DNA of 64,000 nucleotides from Isochrysis galbana (taxonomy: Eukaryota > Haptophyta > Isochrysidales > Isochrysidaceae). How positions within the stretch are numbered: position 1 is the first letter of the stretch; each line of letters starts with the position of its first letter. Position numbers and translations under genes: made by a program. Below are positions 42,619 to 53,248 of the stretch, one piece after another. The notes under the pieces are model-generated. The model saw nothing but the letters and a program-made list of their open reading frames with translations. It did not search any database and was not told where the DNA came from. The stretch is taken from positions 3,647,820-3,711,819 of the forward strand of contig CM030937.1 in assembly GCA_018136815.1 (NCBI GenBank), written 5' to 3'.

Positions 42619-42743
42619 AGGTGTCGTTCCGTCAATTGTGGGACATCAGTCGAATTGAGCGATCGAATGTCCACAGTTGTATATAGAGCAGTATTTTAAA
42701 ATTAAATGCAGACTAGCATAACAACTTTTTTTCTCTGCTTCCC
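42619..42743 (+). repeat. About 125-bp dispersed repeat (copy 2) inside the LINE
   Basis: Nearly identical to 36554-36679. It separates the Ala/Pro-rich LINE N-terminus from the PSFDFPRKLLLTIDGAPYP segment. In both places it follows AG and begins GTGTCG, but it lacks a convincing acceptor at its right end, so an intron is not supported. Confidence 0.85.
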
Positions 42744-44661
42744 CTCCTTCGACTTCCCGCGCAAACTCTTGCTCACCATCGACGGGGCCCCATATCCTAT
42801 CGAGTACGCCGTCCGAAACTGCCGCGAGCTCGGCGGGGACATCAAGAACCTCAGCATCCACGCGGGGCCAAAGGGGTGCAAAGGATACAATAAAGGGTAC
42901 GCCCAAGCGTTTCACCCCCCCCTACGCATCTGCTACTGCGAAGAGGAGAAAGCCGCGCGCCTCGAGCGTGAGGAACGTAAGCGCACGGCGCCACCGAAGA
43001 GGACCATCCAAGAGGCCCTGAACCCCGATGCCCCGGAGCTCTGCAAACGCTTCCCAAACGGGAAGTGCCCCATGAACATTAAGGGCAAGGCATGCAACCG
43101 ATCGCACGAGTACCCGGGCGCATGGAAAGACGGCATGTGTACGATCGTGTGCGCATTCCCGCGAGCAAGCGCCGGACCACCCGGAAAGCAGCCTAAGGGC
43201 GGCTTCTGCGCCTTAGGCGCCGACTGCCGCTACCTCCACAAGTGCGTTCAACTCGCCCATCGCACGACACACTCTAACTCCCTAATCGTATACGCCTTCA
43301 TTTTCAACCCCACGCTTGGATACCCAGGTGAAGGACCGGTCACAATCGCCTCCTTCAACATCAATGGTGCCGGACACGGTGCCCTAGGATCGGTGCTCGC
43401 CCAAGCGAGGAAAGCGAGGATAGACATTGTGCTACTCCAAGAACTCCACGCCTACGCGGATGGCAGACACCACCGAGCTTGCATGACCGCCAAAGCCATG
43501 GGGTGGCAGATGGTGCACGCACCGGCTAACACCTCCGACCCGGCGAGTGGGGTAGGTATAGCGATACGCGACTCCTCCCCAAGAGTGAAACTGTTACCGG
43601 ATACGGCCGAAACGCTAATCGAGGGCAGATGCCTGCGAGTTAGATGCGTGATAGATGCTAAAGAGTTTGATATAGTATCGGTATACCTAAGTGCCACACC
43701 AAATTTGAGAGCCTCACAAATTGAAACTTTGAGGACGAGCCCCGTGGGGAGGGAGCATGACACACTTATGGGTGGCGACTTTAACTGCGTAGAGAATGTG
43801 GAGACGGACACCAGAAAAAAGGAAGACCAAGAGGGCTACGGAAACGCCCACGGTCTCAAGCTAAGGTCCACGATGAATGAGATGGGACTCATAGATGCAT
43901 ACAACTTAGTAAACGGAAGAGCCCAAGGAGGTTTCACTCGACTATCGGGGACCGTACACACACGGATAGATAGAATATACACACCCGCCACTTGCTCTAA
44001 CATCAATTGGCAAACGATAGGCCCACACCCGACGCTCTTCACGGGGAAAGGCGCGTCAGACCACCTCCCGGTAATAGGCACTTTCGAAGTAGTCGGATAC
44101 AAGTCGGGCCGAACGTACGACGTTCGCATAGACAGTGAGCTCTTTGCATCAGAGGATACGCAAAGGGTGGTAACGCACCTATGGAAGAACCACATAAACC
44201 CAGAGACCCCAGACGAGGAGGTCGACGACGCGTGGGCCAGGAACGATAGAAGCAGAGAGGAGGTCATCATCGATAACCTTTTCATGCACCCCAGGGGCGA
44301 ATCACCAAGATCACTTACTATACTATACACTCTAGCATGGAGATACATCATAACAGACTTCTACAGAATACACTACGATGGTATCGAATTCTCGGAAGAA
44401 TCGGTGCTGATAAGAACATTGGACAGATACACAACACTAAGTAAGGCTCTACTCTATGCGAACACAACGGACTCGGCTAGAACCGCCCAAGCGGGCATGG
44501 GCAGACAGCCGAAAAAAAGGATCGACGCGAAAGATATACACCCGATTTTCACATTAGGAACAAAAGGCAACCTAGAACCTAGTCTGGAGATCCAAGCACT
44601 AGCCAACTCATTGGGAGTGGCGTACATAATAGCCGGGGGGCCCGAGACGGAACACCTTTAG
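42706..44661 (+). CDS. LINE ORF: CCCH zinc fingers, APE-type endonuclease, C-terminal tail
   Basis: 651 residues. Two Cys/His clusters come first (CKRFPNGKCPMNIKGKACNRSH and CALGADCRYLHKC), both CCCH-like. An exonuclease/endonuclease/phosphatase domain then starts at VTIASFNINGAGHG and contains IVLLQELHA (catalytic Glu), MGGDFNCV, HTRIDRIY and GASDHLPV (final Asp-His). These are the classic APE endonuclease motifs of LINEs that nick target DNA. Directly after this domain, the frame passes to DRSREEVIIDNLFMHPRG and the C-terminal tail LYTLAWRYIITDFYR. The reverse transcriptase and the terminal zinc finger seen in the 28422-30080 copy are missing, yet the reading frame stays open across the deletion. 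The first codons (42706-42743) come from the inserted 125-bp repeat. Confidence 0.85.
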   Translation: MQTSITTFFLCFPSFDFPRKLLLTIDGAPYPIEYAVRNCRELGGDIKNLSIHAGPKGCKGYNKGYAQAFHPPLRICYCEEEKAARLEREERKRTAPPKRTIQEALNPDAPELCKRFPNGKCPMNIKGKACNRSHEYPGAWKDGMCTIVCAFPRASAGPPGKQPKGGFCALGADCRYLHKCVQLAHRTTHSNSLIVYAFIFNPTLGYPGEGPVTIASFNINGAGHGALGSVLAQARKARIDIVLLQELHAYADGRHHRACMTAKAMGWQMVHAPANTSDPASGVGIAIRDSSPRVKLLPDTAETLIEGRCLRVRCVIDAKEFDIVSVYLSATPNLRASQIETLRTSPVGREHDTLMGGDFNCVENVETDTRKKEDQEGYGNAHGLKLRSTMNEMGLIDAYNLVNGRAQGGFTRLSGTVHTRIDRIYTPATCSNINWQTIGPHPTLFTGKGASDHLPVIGTFEVVGYKSGRTYDVRIDSELFASEDTQRVVTHLWKNHINPETPDEEVDDAWARNDRSREEVIIDNLFMHPRGESPRSLTILYTLAWRYIITDFYRIHYDGIEFSEESVLIRTLDRYTTLSKALLYANTTDSARTAQAGMGRQPKKRIDAKDIHPIFTLGTKGNLEPSLEIQALANSLGVAYIIAGGPETEHL

Positions 44662-44993
44662 GACGAACCCCACCGGAGCTAGGCGAACACGCACCGTACA
44701 CGGGAACGCACCGGCGATGGTCCCGTGAGGGAAGGACGCAACAGCTCGGACTCCACCGGCTAACGGACCACGAAAACACAAACAACAGGCCTGCCCGGAA
44801 CCCACATTCTGAACCAGGCCCAAGGTAGTGCACCTGGGCCGAACCCCGGAAACCGACGACAAAGGAAAGACGGGGGGAAGGGGAGGGAGTGGAGGAAAGG
44901 GAAGAGAAGGGCGATGTCCAAAGTGACAGGAGAATGTCCTAGTTCAGTAGGTGTGTAGCCCAGAATCTTCAGATGTTTTTTTTTTTTTTTTTT

Positions 44994-45455
44994 AGACGGA
45001 GGTTCTGAGGATTGCGACGCGCGGCGTCGGAGAGTAGAGACGAGGCTAGCTAGCGTGCTAGTGGAAGAGAGAGAGACTGAGAATGAGAGCTTCTTAGGTC
45101 CAAGGTAGACACAAGGGTCTACAACGCGGGGACTCAAAAAGTTGCTGATCAACAGAGACACACAAACTAAACCAAACGGGGCGAAAACCAACCACACTTG
45201 GACGGACGACCGAACGTCGGCACCAAGGCAACTTAGCAGCGCATCGGACATGCGACAGAGGGGACGGAACAACGAGGGCAAACCTCGCTGGGGGAGCTGC
45301 GACCGAGGTATAACAGAAGACGGACGACAATCGTGGAACGTTTGATGCCATCAAGCGAAAGTAGGAGAAGAGGCGGTATACCCATCAACGAGACCTTGAG
45401 GGTTAAAATAGCTCACGGCTAAAAGTAAAAGTCTGTCCTCGTATGGAATACGACA
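44994..45455 (-). repeat. Gypsy-family LTR fragment, minus strand
   Basis: Starts at 45455 (TGTCGTATTCCATACG) and matches 33286-32830 and 22299-22766 with few differences. It stops beside the T18 run at the LINE 3' end. No internal region follows, so it is a solo or truncated LTR fossil. Confidence 0.85.
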
Positions 45456-45899
45456 GCCCGAGGGCTCTACCGTTCCGGGGGACATTCTTGACGTTCTATT
45501 CGTGGAGCTGGGTGCTGGCTCCGCGCTCCGCACGTGACGGGCGAAGCAGCACTGCCGGCTGCCGGCACTCGAGCGGCGCCTCGCCGCGGCGGGCTCGCGG
45601 GCTCGCCGTCGTTCGACGATGAGCTGATGCGGGGCGCGGACCCCGCCACTCCCCGCCGCCTTGCACGCCTTGTTAACACGATCTACGGGAAAGACCCGAC
45701 ACAACCGAAGGGCCTCAATAAAATATACCGGAGGGGGGCCGACGGTATTTCGCGCAGCGTCTTCGAAGGCCTGAAATTCGAAATTCGGAAATTCGGTATT
45801 TTTCGAAAATTTCGCCGGAAACCGGAAACGGAGACGGAGAACCCCGAATTTTTTTTGCTGGTCCATCCTACCGGGACCCATACGGCCATACGGAGCTTA
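45456..45899. other. No supported gene
   Basis: Overlapping frames on both strands. The stretch 45770-45850 is rich in GAAATTCGGAAATTC-like repeats. Possibly a retroelement remnant. Confidence 0.35.
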
Positions 45900-46102
45900 T
45901 GGAGCTTATTTAGCCCTTCATTTACCCATTGTAGCTGGTGCCCTCCGCGCCCCCATAGTCCATAGTGAGTGACCGGGCTACGAGAAAATGTTCTAGATGG
46001 ATGTTTTCCGGGGTTTCTACCACTTTACATTGGTGTATTTCCTCAATCCTAACTTTCTCATGTTTACACCCTTAGAAGTTCAAATAGTGTTTGACCGCCC
46101 TA
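45900..46102 (-). mobile_element. Left end of the TAGGGCGGTCAAACA transposon family, minus orientation
   Basis: On the minus strand the sequence starts TAGGGCGGTCAAACA at 46102 and continues with AACTTCTAAGGGTGTAAA and GGAAATACACC, like the left ends at 63024 and 63370. Its inner boundary is not defined and no matching right end is nearby. Confidence 0.65.
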
Positions 46103-46410
46103 CTAATGGTGCGCCCTTACTGTACAACAATTTTGCCTCCTTATTCATACTCTAGATGAAACTACCAGATCCAGATGATTTGAATTTGAAGATGTTCACG
46201 TGAAAAGCATAGAGGAGAATAAAGATTTAAGATTTATACTCGTTGAGGGTCGGGCGAGCGGGGGAGTGGGGGAGAGGAGGGGGGTTGAGAGCAGCGGAAG
46301 AAGGGGTGAGCGCGAGACTAGTGGAGAGCGAGTGAGGGAAAAAGAGGGACAGAGGGAGAAGACTTGAGAAAGGGGGGGGGGGGGACAAAGAGAGAAGGAG
46401 GCAGAGAGAG

Positions 46411-46500
<90 letters not shown>
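46411..46500 (+). repeat. (GA)n microsatellite in the CLC leader
   Basis: About 90 bp of nearly pure GA dinucleotides, ending 29 bp before the CLC start codon. Likely within the 5'-UTR or core promoter. Prone to length change. Confidence 0.95.
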
Positions 46501-46502
<2 letters not shown>

Positions 46503-46529
46503 AGGGGAGGAGAAGCGGTGCAGCGCGGG

Positions 46530-49500
46530 ATGTCTCACGTGCCTCGCCGCCGCTTCGGCTCGGTCAGCCACATGCACGACATCGGCGGTGGCTCGGGCAT
46601 CGTGCGCGAGGACTTCCAGACCCTCGACTATGACATTGACGAGTCGACCCTCTTCCAGCAGGAGCTACAGAGCAAGCCTCTCTCGTATCGCCGGCGGCTC
46701 AATCTCTTCCGCTGGCTGATCTGCATGGCCGTCGGTGTCGCTACCGGCTTGCTCGCCTTCCTCATCGACGTTGTTGGCGAGAACATATTCAGCTTCAAGT
46801 TCTGGCTCGCGGGCAGCGCAGGCTCGGCAGTGCAGCACTCAATGCATGGCAACATCAAGGCATGGTTGAGTGCTCTAGCAACAGCGATAGGAGTGAACCT
46901 GTGCCTCGTCGCCGGGGCATGCGCCTTGGTACTCTTCGTCTCACCTGTCGCAGGTGGCTCAGGAATACCAGAGGTAAAGGCATACCTGCAGGGTGTGAAG
47001 GTCCCTCGGATGCTGCGCACCAGTGCGCTCGTTGCCAAGGCTGTCGGCGTTCTGGGCTCGGTCACTGGCGGGCTGATTGTCGGCAAAGAGGGACCGATGA
47101 TCCACATTGGATCCGTAATTGCGGCGGGGATATCCCAGGGTTCATCCAAAACTTGCAACGTGAGGACGATGTGGCTCAAAGGTTTCAGGAACGACCACGA
47201 CAAGCGCGACTTTGTCTCTGCTGGTGCGGCGGCCGGTGTAGCAGCAGCATTCGGTGCACCAATTGGTGGCACACTCTTCGCGATGGAGGAAGCCGCGACC
47301 TATTGGTCGCAGCCCCTCACTTGGCGCACTTTTTTCTGCGCCCTATGCTCGACGTTCACTCTCAATTTGTTGCTCTCTGGCGCCAAGCATAACGGCCATT
47401 TTGGTGCCCTCTCACATCCGGGTCTGATTACTTTTGGCGCCTTCCTTCCATCTGAGGCGAACTGGGATTTGCGCGAGTTACCCATTTTTGCCGGCCTTGG
47501 ACTGCTCGGTGGGCTGCTCGGCGCTCTCTTCATCCACCTCTCTAAGAGCCTGTCGATGTGGCGTGCGGAGAACATCAAGCGCACTAGCCGACGATTTGCT
47601 GAGACACTTCTTGTATGCGTTCTTACGAGCGTCCTTGCGTTTTCACTACCGCTCGTCCTACCATGCGCTGAAGCCTTTGCGAATTCGACCGTCGCGGGCT
47701 CGCCTGCTCTCGCGCCGCCCAACCCTCTTGTTCACATGCTCGACGACATCCTCTGCGATGAAGGGCTTCACTCTGGGCTCGGTGCCATGACACTTTCTTC
47801 ACACGAGCATGCCATCAAGGTGAGCGTTGAGTGGTCCACATGTTGGCACAAGGCCTTCTTGTCTATCGGGGGATTGCTGCAGCGCGCACGCTCCGACACC
47901 GGCTCCACCGAAATAGAGATAGGAGAGGTGGACATTGTTTTTGGAGGCACAGGTCTTGTACCAAACGCCTGCCCCATCCCATCGCTGCGCCACCTCAAAC
48001 ACCCACTTTCCTCGTGAGCGTTGCAGATTCTCTTCCACGCCAATCCCAGCCCTTCAGCCGTGAATCTTGGCGTTTCGGCCACCTACTTCCTCTTCGCATT
48101 CTGGCTTGGCATTCTCACCTATGGCCTTCCAATCCCATCCGGGCTCTTTGTCCCTTCCATCATGGCGGGCGCTGCGTACGGCCGCTTCTTTGGCGAGTTG
48201 TTATGGTTGTATGCACCGGGTTATTCGACCAACCCACCAGGCAACTTCGCGCTCATCGGTGCGGCGGCGATGCTTGGTGGCATTTCCCGGATGACCATTT
48301 CGATCACGGTCATCGTGCTAGAATGCACCACGAACATCACGTACGTTTTACCGATCGCACTTACGATCATGATTGCCAAGATTGTCGGGGACCTTTTCAA
48401 CCAGGTGAGAACGTGCACGCCTCGTGCGGGGACCGGTTGGCAGTCGTGGCTCTTGAACAGCATTCGATATCCTGGACAGTATTCGATGTCCCGCTTGGAC
48501 TTTCTCTTGTTTCCTCGCACCTTTCATTTCCTTGCTTTGCCTGCCCCTACGTCCAGGGCATCTACGACATGCACATCGAGCTGAAGCGATACCCGATGCT
48601 ACCAGAAGAGCCCCCTCACCGGCGCGAGCGCCTGCAAGCGAAGCATGTGATGTCCTCCAGCATACGGACTGTCAACGAGGTGGAGCGTGTTGGCAAGCTG
48701 CTCGACCTTCTTAACAACACGACGCACCATGGCTTTCCTGTCGTTGCCAACAGTCAACTCGAGCGCTCCGCCTCTCCAACCGCCGATGGCGGCAGGCCCT
48801 TTTTTCAGCGTAAGCCCCGCGTGTTGGGCATCATTCTTCGAGAACAACTAGTTACGATCCTCGCGAAGAAGAAGGCTCACAACTGGCGGCCGCCCTCCGG
48901 GGCTCATGCCGGTGGCCCCGATCCAGCCCCGATGGCCTCTCTTACCTTGACAGCCGACGATTTCTTGCGCCCTTGGTTCAACGAGATGGTGTCTCATGAC
49001 TCCATCCGGATGTCTCCCGGTACGCTTTCCTTGCTTTGGAGCACGCGCAAGCGACACGCAGTCCACCCCACTGCTCTGAATAGCTCTTCCATCAAGGCCA
49101 ACACACGTGAGATCGCTGCCGTCGAGATGCGTTGTCGATGGTGCAATTGGAGGAATAGATCCGCTGACTCTTCCGCATCGCTTGTTCCGTAGCTGAATTG
49201 GAGCGTGTGATCGATCTTAGACCCTATGTCAACGAGGCCGCCCTTGTCACGACCCAAAACTCCTCTCTTCGTCGCGTGGTGCACTTGTTTCGATCTCTTG
49301 GCCTGCGTCATCTCCTTGTGGTCGAATCCTGTCCGACAGTTGTCGGTGTGATTACGAGGAAGGACGTATTGATGGGAGGCGAAGAGTTCCTCCTCCGAGA
49401 TGTGGAGTGCGACACCACCAACACCTTCACGTACCCATTACGCCCTAATCCTCGGCATCCAAGCCCGGACGGCTGCCTTTCCAATGGTGTCGAGCGGCGG

Positions 49501-49788
49501 ACACCTTTCGATGGTCCCATTCTCGAAAATTCACCGACCTCGCCATTTACCACCCTATGGAGGAGCGGGCTTGCCGCATTGGGAGTGCGCTATGGAGGAT
49601 GCACCGGTTCAAACACCACTGAGCACTTGCGCGCCCCAGCCAACGTCGCGGGCCAGCTTGATGCTCCATCAACTATGCCTCCGAACGCATCAGCCGCGGC
49701 CGTCGACTCCATTGGCATCACACCTCTAAGGGCAGCATTCAGGGTACCCCGCAACGAGGAAAACTCTCCCGACGCCGGGAGCGTGTGA
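46530..49788 (+). CDS. CLC-type chloride/proton antiporter, CLC-6/7-like
   Basis: Exons 46530-47819, 48027-48404, 48557-49019 and 49193-49788 (GT-AG introns, junction phases 0, 0, 1) give 908 residues. Selectivity-filter motifs are GGSGIPEVKAY (about 142-152), VGKEGPMIHIG (about 184-194) and SGLFVPSIMAGAAYGRFFG in exon 2. The gating glutamate (GKEGP, Glu187) is present. The proton glutamate (LFAMEEA, near 253) is also present, so the protein should be a 2Cl-/H+ exchanger rather than a channel. KRDFVSAGAAAGVAAAFGAP is characteristic of CLC-6/7, which work in late endosomes, lysosomes or vacuoles. Exons 3-4 carry two CBS domains (VMSSSIRTVNEVERVGKLLD and VTTQNSSLRRVVHLFRSLGL), known to bind nucleotides. 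Exon 4 was joined through MSP-AELERVIDLRP. The last ~120 residues are Pro/Ser/Ala-rich. Confidence 0.92.
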
Positions 49789-50197
49789 ATTCTATGTCCT
49801 ACACCGTCTGCGAAGCCCAGAGCACGTGCAATAGCGATAGGTATGGTATATATAGCATTTGTAACTGCCAAGCAACAACAAACTTTTTGATGCTCTCGCC
49901 GCGCGCGCAGCCCTGCAACCACGCGCATTCTCGTTCTCACGCACGCGTTCTACACGCCCCCACGGCCCCGACGTTTTACTTCGTTCGTGATTCCTGATCC
50001 TCTGGCTTGGATTTTGATTTTAGGATATGCGATATGCGGATGCGTCCCCAAAGACTACCCCCCTCCCCCAGTCGACCGCACACGTTGTGCCGTTGTGCTG
50101 ATTCCCGCGAAAGTAAGTAGACTGCACGAACGCAACGGACATCATAGCACGAAGCTACTAGAGGTTACCGGATTGAAGTGGAGTGTGTATAAAATTA
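49789..50197. other. Intergenic, no gene seen
   Basis: 3' flank of the CLC gene. The 15 bp 50198-50212 are the left target duplication of the next element. Confidence 0.5.
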
Positions 50198-50212
50198 ATG
50201 TACCGGGACACG

Positions 50213-51270
50213 TACAACTAACAACTAAGATTATACTTAGTTCGCCCATGGGGGGGCACGAGCACGAGCCCTCCACTCCTCCCCCACTGTGGGGGAGGAA
50301 CCACCCACCCTCTTGACATGCCACATGCCTCATGGCATCCAGGCCCAACACATACCACAGACCCAGAATCTCCCTGGCAGGCACGCTTGGATCGCACGCC
50401 CTGGCCCTGGCCCTCGCTGGCCAGCCCATCGCCCATCGCTCTTTCTCTTTGCCGCTCTGACCAACCCCTCCTCCCCCTGGAATCCCCCTATGAGGAGCCC
50501 CCAGCCAAGCCTCCCGTCGACCTGTAGGGGCGTGGAGAGCCAGCGAGGGAGCGAGGGAGAGGCAGGAGGGGCCAGGGCCATGCTCCAGCCTCCAGACTCC
50601 CCTGCCCCCTGAGCCCTGAGCTGAGCTGCTGAGCTCCTAACCAAGCCCATAAGCCCATGCAGGCCACCTAGGGGCCTGAAGGGAGGTCGCAGGCGTGCGC
50701 CATGGCCCCGAGCCGCAGGGAAGAGAGGAGGAAGAGGGAAGAGGGAGGGGAGGGGGGAGCGGCAGCTGTCCCCTCCGGCGGTAACGTGTCTTCTTGCCTT
50801 CTTGCCTTGTTTAGGTAAAAGACTTGAAGACGGTGGGCGCCAGAGCCAGGAGGGAAGGGCCGAAGGGCCGCGGCTCGCCGCGGCGATACTCGATACTCGA
50901 TACTCGCTCCGGCGAGAGAGATTAGCACTCTGGGCCCCTAGTTTTAGGAGTGCCCCCCCCCGAGTGCCCCCCCCCCCCCCCCCCCGCGTTGTTTTTACCC
51001 GAAAGGGGTTTCCCCCAGCGTGGACTCGAGGAGAGGACACGCTGGCGCTGGGGTGCACAGGGTCGGTGCGTCGGTGCTCGGTGCGTGCACTGGCACTGGA
51101 GGGGGGACAAATATTAAGGGGAAGGGGCAGTGCCTCGTCCCCCCCAGTATCACTCGGACACCCGGCTCGTCAGCCATGGCGGGCTTCCGGGACTGAAAAG
51201 TTGTGTCCAATTAGCTAGTGGGGTTGGCTAGGATATAACATTACTAGAAGTACTATTTTATTATAGTAGT
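50213..51270 (+). mobile_element. GC-rich retroposed repeat with 15-bp target duplication
   Basis: ATGTACCGGGACACG occurs at 50198-50212 and 51271-51285, exactly bracketing 1058 bp. The left end reads ACAACTAACAACTAAG then TTCGCCCATGGGGGGG. The right end reads AATTAGCTAGTGGGGTTGGC onward, closing with TTTTATTATAGTAGT. Both ends match the element at 20346-22200, and the left end also matches 19700. Long target duplications point to target-primed reverse transcription. There is no poly-A tail, no convincing protein and no obvious tRNA or 5S-like head, so this is a non-autonomous element of unknown partner. Confidence 0.8.
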
Positions 51271-51332
51271 ATGTACCGGGACACGCAATGTGATAAATAA
51301 TGTGGTAAGAGGGAGGACCCGACTAGAAAGGG

Positions 51333-52742
51333 TTGAGAACAAGGGCGGTCCCGCGTGGGAGCGATCGGCCGGGGCTGGAGGCCAGCCTCGCCGGCGGCGC
51401 CGCAACGGGCAGAGCAAGACGTGGGCCCGACGGGCGGGCAGGCGGGACGGTGGCGGGGGAACAGGAGCAGACAATGCTATCCGCAGCGCCCCCACCGGCT
51501 GCACCCACCAACGCGACTAGAGCATGCTTGCTGGACGGAGGCCAGTGTGACGATGGGCGGGCCACGCCGTGCAGCACACACTACCCAAGGGCGTGCCTGT
51601 GGACGCCCATCGCGCCGTGGCGGCACACATTTGCACGCATCAAGTGTTGCCTATCATGTTGCACCAGATATTGGATGTCGCACAACTTGCTCAGTAGCAA
51701 TGAGGAATATTGGGCTAGTCTTTCTGGCCGTGTCAGCTGGGGTGGTGGTCAAATCGATTACACAGATGATTGGAGTAAGGCAGGGCTGCTGCCCCATGGT
51801 GGCGGCGAGATACTGCTGGGACACATGTCCTTTGCCCTTCTTGCTGAGGGCAACATATTCTCGTTCCGTAGACTAGATAAGCTCAAGTTTGTGCCTCACG
51901 CTCTGAGTCGGCGGCTGTTGGTCATGCACAGCAACTCAGTCGCGGGCGCCCAGGAGATGCTTCGCTGGATGAATTCGTCAGCCGGTGAGTCTCGCCTTAG
52001 GAAGGCCACGACCGTCAGCTTAATTAGCCGAGACGATGTTGCGATGCCGTCGAAAGAAATGGCATCATTGTGGAGTGTCTTGAGGCAGCGTTGGCATGCT
52101 CCGGACAAGGCTCATCTCAAGTGGTTTGTGCAAAACGCCATCGGATCGGCCGACGGTGTGGTTTCACTTCCCATTGGCGTGAGGGACCCTCTTTCGATGA
52201 TTTCCTACCTACGCCAGGCCCACGGCATGGAGCAAAAGGTACGTCAGCGCAAAACCTTACTCATGTGCTGCTGCATGCAGATGGGCACTAAGTCGCGGCA
52301 GGTTGCTCATGCTACTTTGAAAAGCAACGGATTTGCTTGCGACAGCACCGACGTGCCCACGGTGCACCGACAAGTGGATGGGCCGCCGTCTTGGTCGTAT
52401 TATGCAGGTCTGGTGCAGGCTAAGTTTGTCGCTTCCCCAATGGGATATGGGCGGGATTGCTATCGAACATGGGAGGCGCTTACCTTAGGGGCAATTCCGG
52501 TGATGCTCTCTAGCAATAGCAGCCGGCTGGACCGATTGAAGTACCAGGACTTACCGATCTTGTGGATCAGCTCGTGGGGAATCGTGACTCCCACCTTCCT
52601 CGAAAAGGAATGGTCCAGGATGAGAAGTCGCGCTGCTTCAAATGCTTATGACATGCGACGTGCATTCTTTCCTTATTGGCTAGCCTCCGTTCGTCAGATG
52701 ATACTTGAGGGAGATGAGAGAAGACCTCTCGAAAGAGGCTGA
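51333..52742 (+). CDS. Exostosin-like (GT47-type) glycosyltransferase
   Basis: The open frame spans 469 codons. The conserved region is in the C-terminal third: LVQAKFVASPMGYGRDCYRT and WEALTLGAIPVMLSS, then LPILWISSWGIVTPTFLEKE. This matches the nucleotide-sugar-binding half of exostosin-family transferases (typically FxLxPxGxGxDxxRxWEALxxGxIPV). Such enzymes act in the Golgi on cell-surface or wall glycans. Upstream, Cys-rich residues (CCLSCCTRYW) precede SSNEEYWASLSGRVSW. The first ~90 residues are low-complexity and begin only 63 bp after the retroposed repeat, so the true start is uncertain and may be an internal Met or an upstream exon. No clear N-terminal membrane anchor is seen, which supports a missing or mis-set N-terminus. 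Confidence 0.75.
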   Translation: MRTRAVPRGSDRPGLEASLAGGAATGRARRGPDGRAGGTVAGEQEQTMLSAAPPPAAPTNATRACLLDGGQCDDGRATPCSTHYPRACLWTPIAPWRHTFARIKCCLSCCTRYWMSHNLLSSNEEYWASLSGRVSWGGGQIDYTDDWSKAGLLPHGGGEILLGHMSFALLAEGNIFSFRRLDKLKFVPHALSRRLLVMHSNSVAGAQEMLRWMNSSAGESRLRKATTVSLISRDDVAMPSKEMASLWSVLRQRWHAPDKAHLKWFVQNAIGSADGVVSLPIGVRDPLSMISYLRQAHGMEQKVRQRKTLLMCCCMQMGTKSRQVAHATLKSNGFACDSTDVPTVHRQVDGPPSWSYYAGLVQAKFVASPMGYGRDCYRTWEALTLGAIPVMLSSNSSRLDRLKYQDLPILWISSWGIVTPTFLEKEWSRMRSRAASNAYDMRRAFFPYWLASVRQMILEGDERRPLERG

Positions 52743-53241
52743 ACGCGTTGCCTTGGCTATGTGAAGAAGACAGGGTGCTTGAATGGTGTATGCTGAGAAA
52801 TGCTGGGATCAACTTAGGGCTACGAACCACTTCACATTTAATCGGTGGGAAGCACATCGCCTCCTTGTTCCGTTGTTGTGGGAGGCCAAAGAGGCCGGGT
52901 CCGGACGAAGGGGTTCTGGGAAGGCTCCATTTCTCCTCTGCATGCATGCGTGTGCTCCAAATTTGGCTTCTGACCGCCCTCCAAGACAGTCTCGTCGTCG
53001 TCTTCTTCCGTTAGTGAGGCTATGCGGCTCGTAGCTAAGCTAATGCATCGCATGCACTCACGTAGTAACACGTGTGCGAAGGAATATCGCTCCCTCGTGG
53101 CTCGTGGGGAGGAGCCAACACCAATATGAATACGTGTTGCCAACACCCATGTACATGCTCACGTGCTCTAATCATACTACTAGTAGTAATATTAATTGAT
53201 GATGTGACCTAGCCAACCCAAATACTCCTAGCTAGTGCCAC
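52743..53241. other. Intergenic, no supported gene
   Basis: 3' flank of the glycosyltransferase. Short overlapping frames (52748-53034) have no recognised motif. The last bases supply the left target duplication of the transposon. Confidence 0.45.
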
Positions 53242-53248
53242 CCCTAGC

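Larger units (their letters stand above)
42223..44960 (+). mobile_element. LINE (APE-endonuclease non-LTR retrotransposon), internally deleted
   Basis: A first frame (42223-42618) encodes an Ala/Pro-rich N-terminus. After a 125-bp repeat insertion, the second frame (42706-44661) encodes CCCH zinc fingers, an endonuclease and the extreme C-terminus of pol. The 3'-UTR runs to about 44960 and its 44760-44900 part matches 30230-30410 in reverse. The element ends by a T18 run (about 44977-44994) that abuts an LTR fragment. No target duplication was identified. The reverse transcriptase core is absent, so the copy cannot move by itself. Confidence 0.85.

Noticed and set aside
42619-42743. Introner-like intron in the LINE
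   Set aside because: The left side looks like AG|GT, but neither copy has an acceptor at its right end.
45351-45881. A 176-codon minus-strand frame
   Set aside because: It runs from unassigned sequence into the LTR fragment and has no recognised motif.
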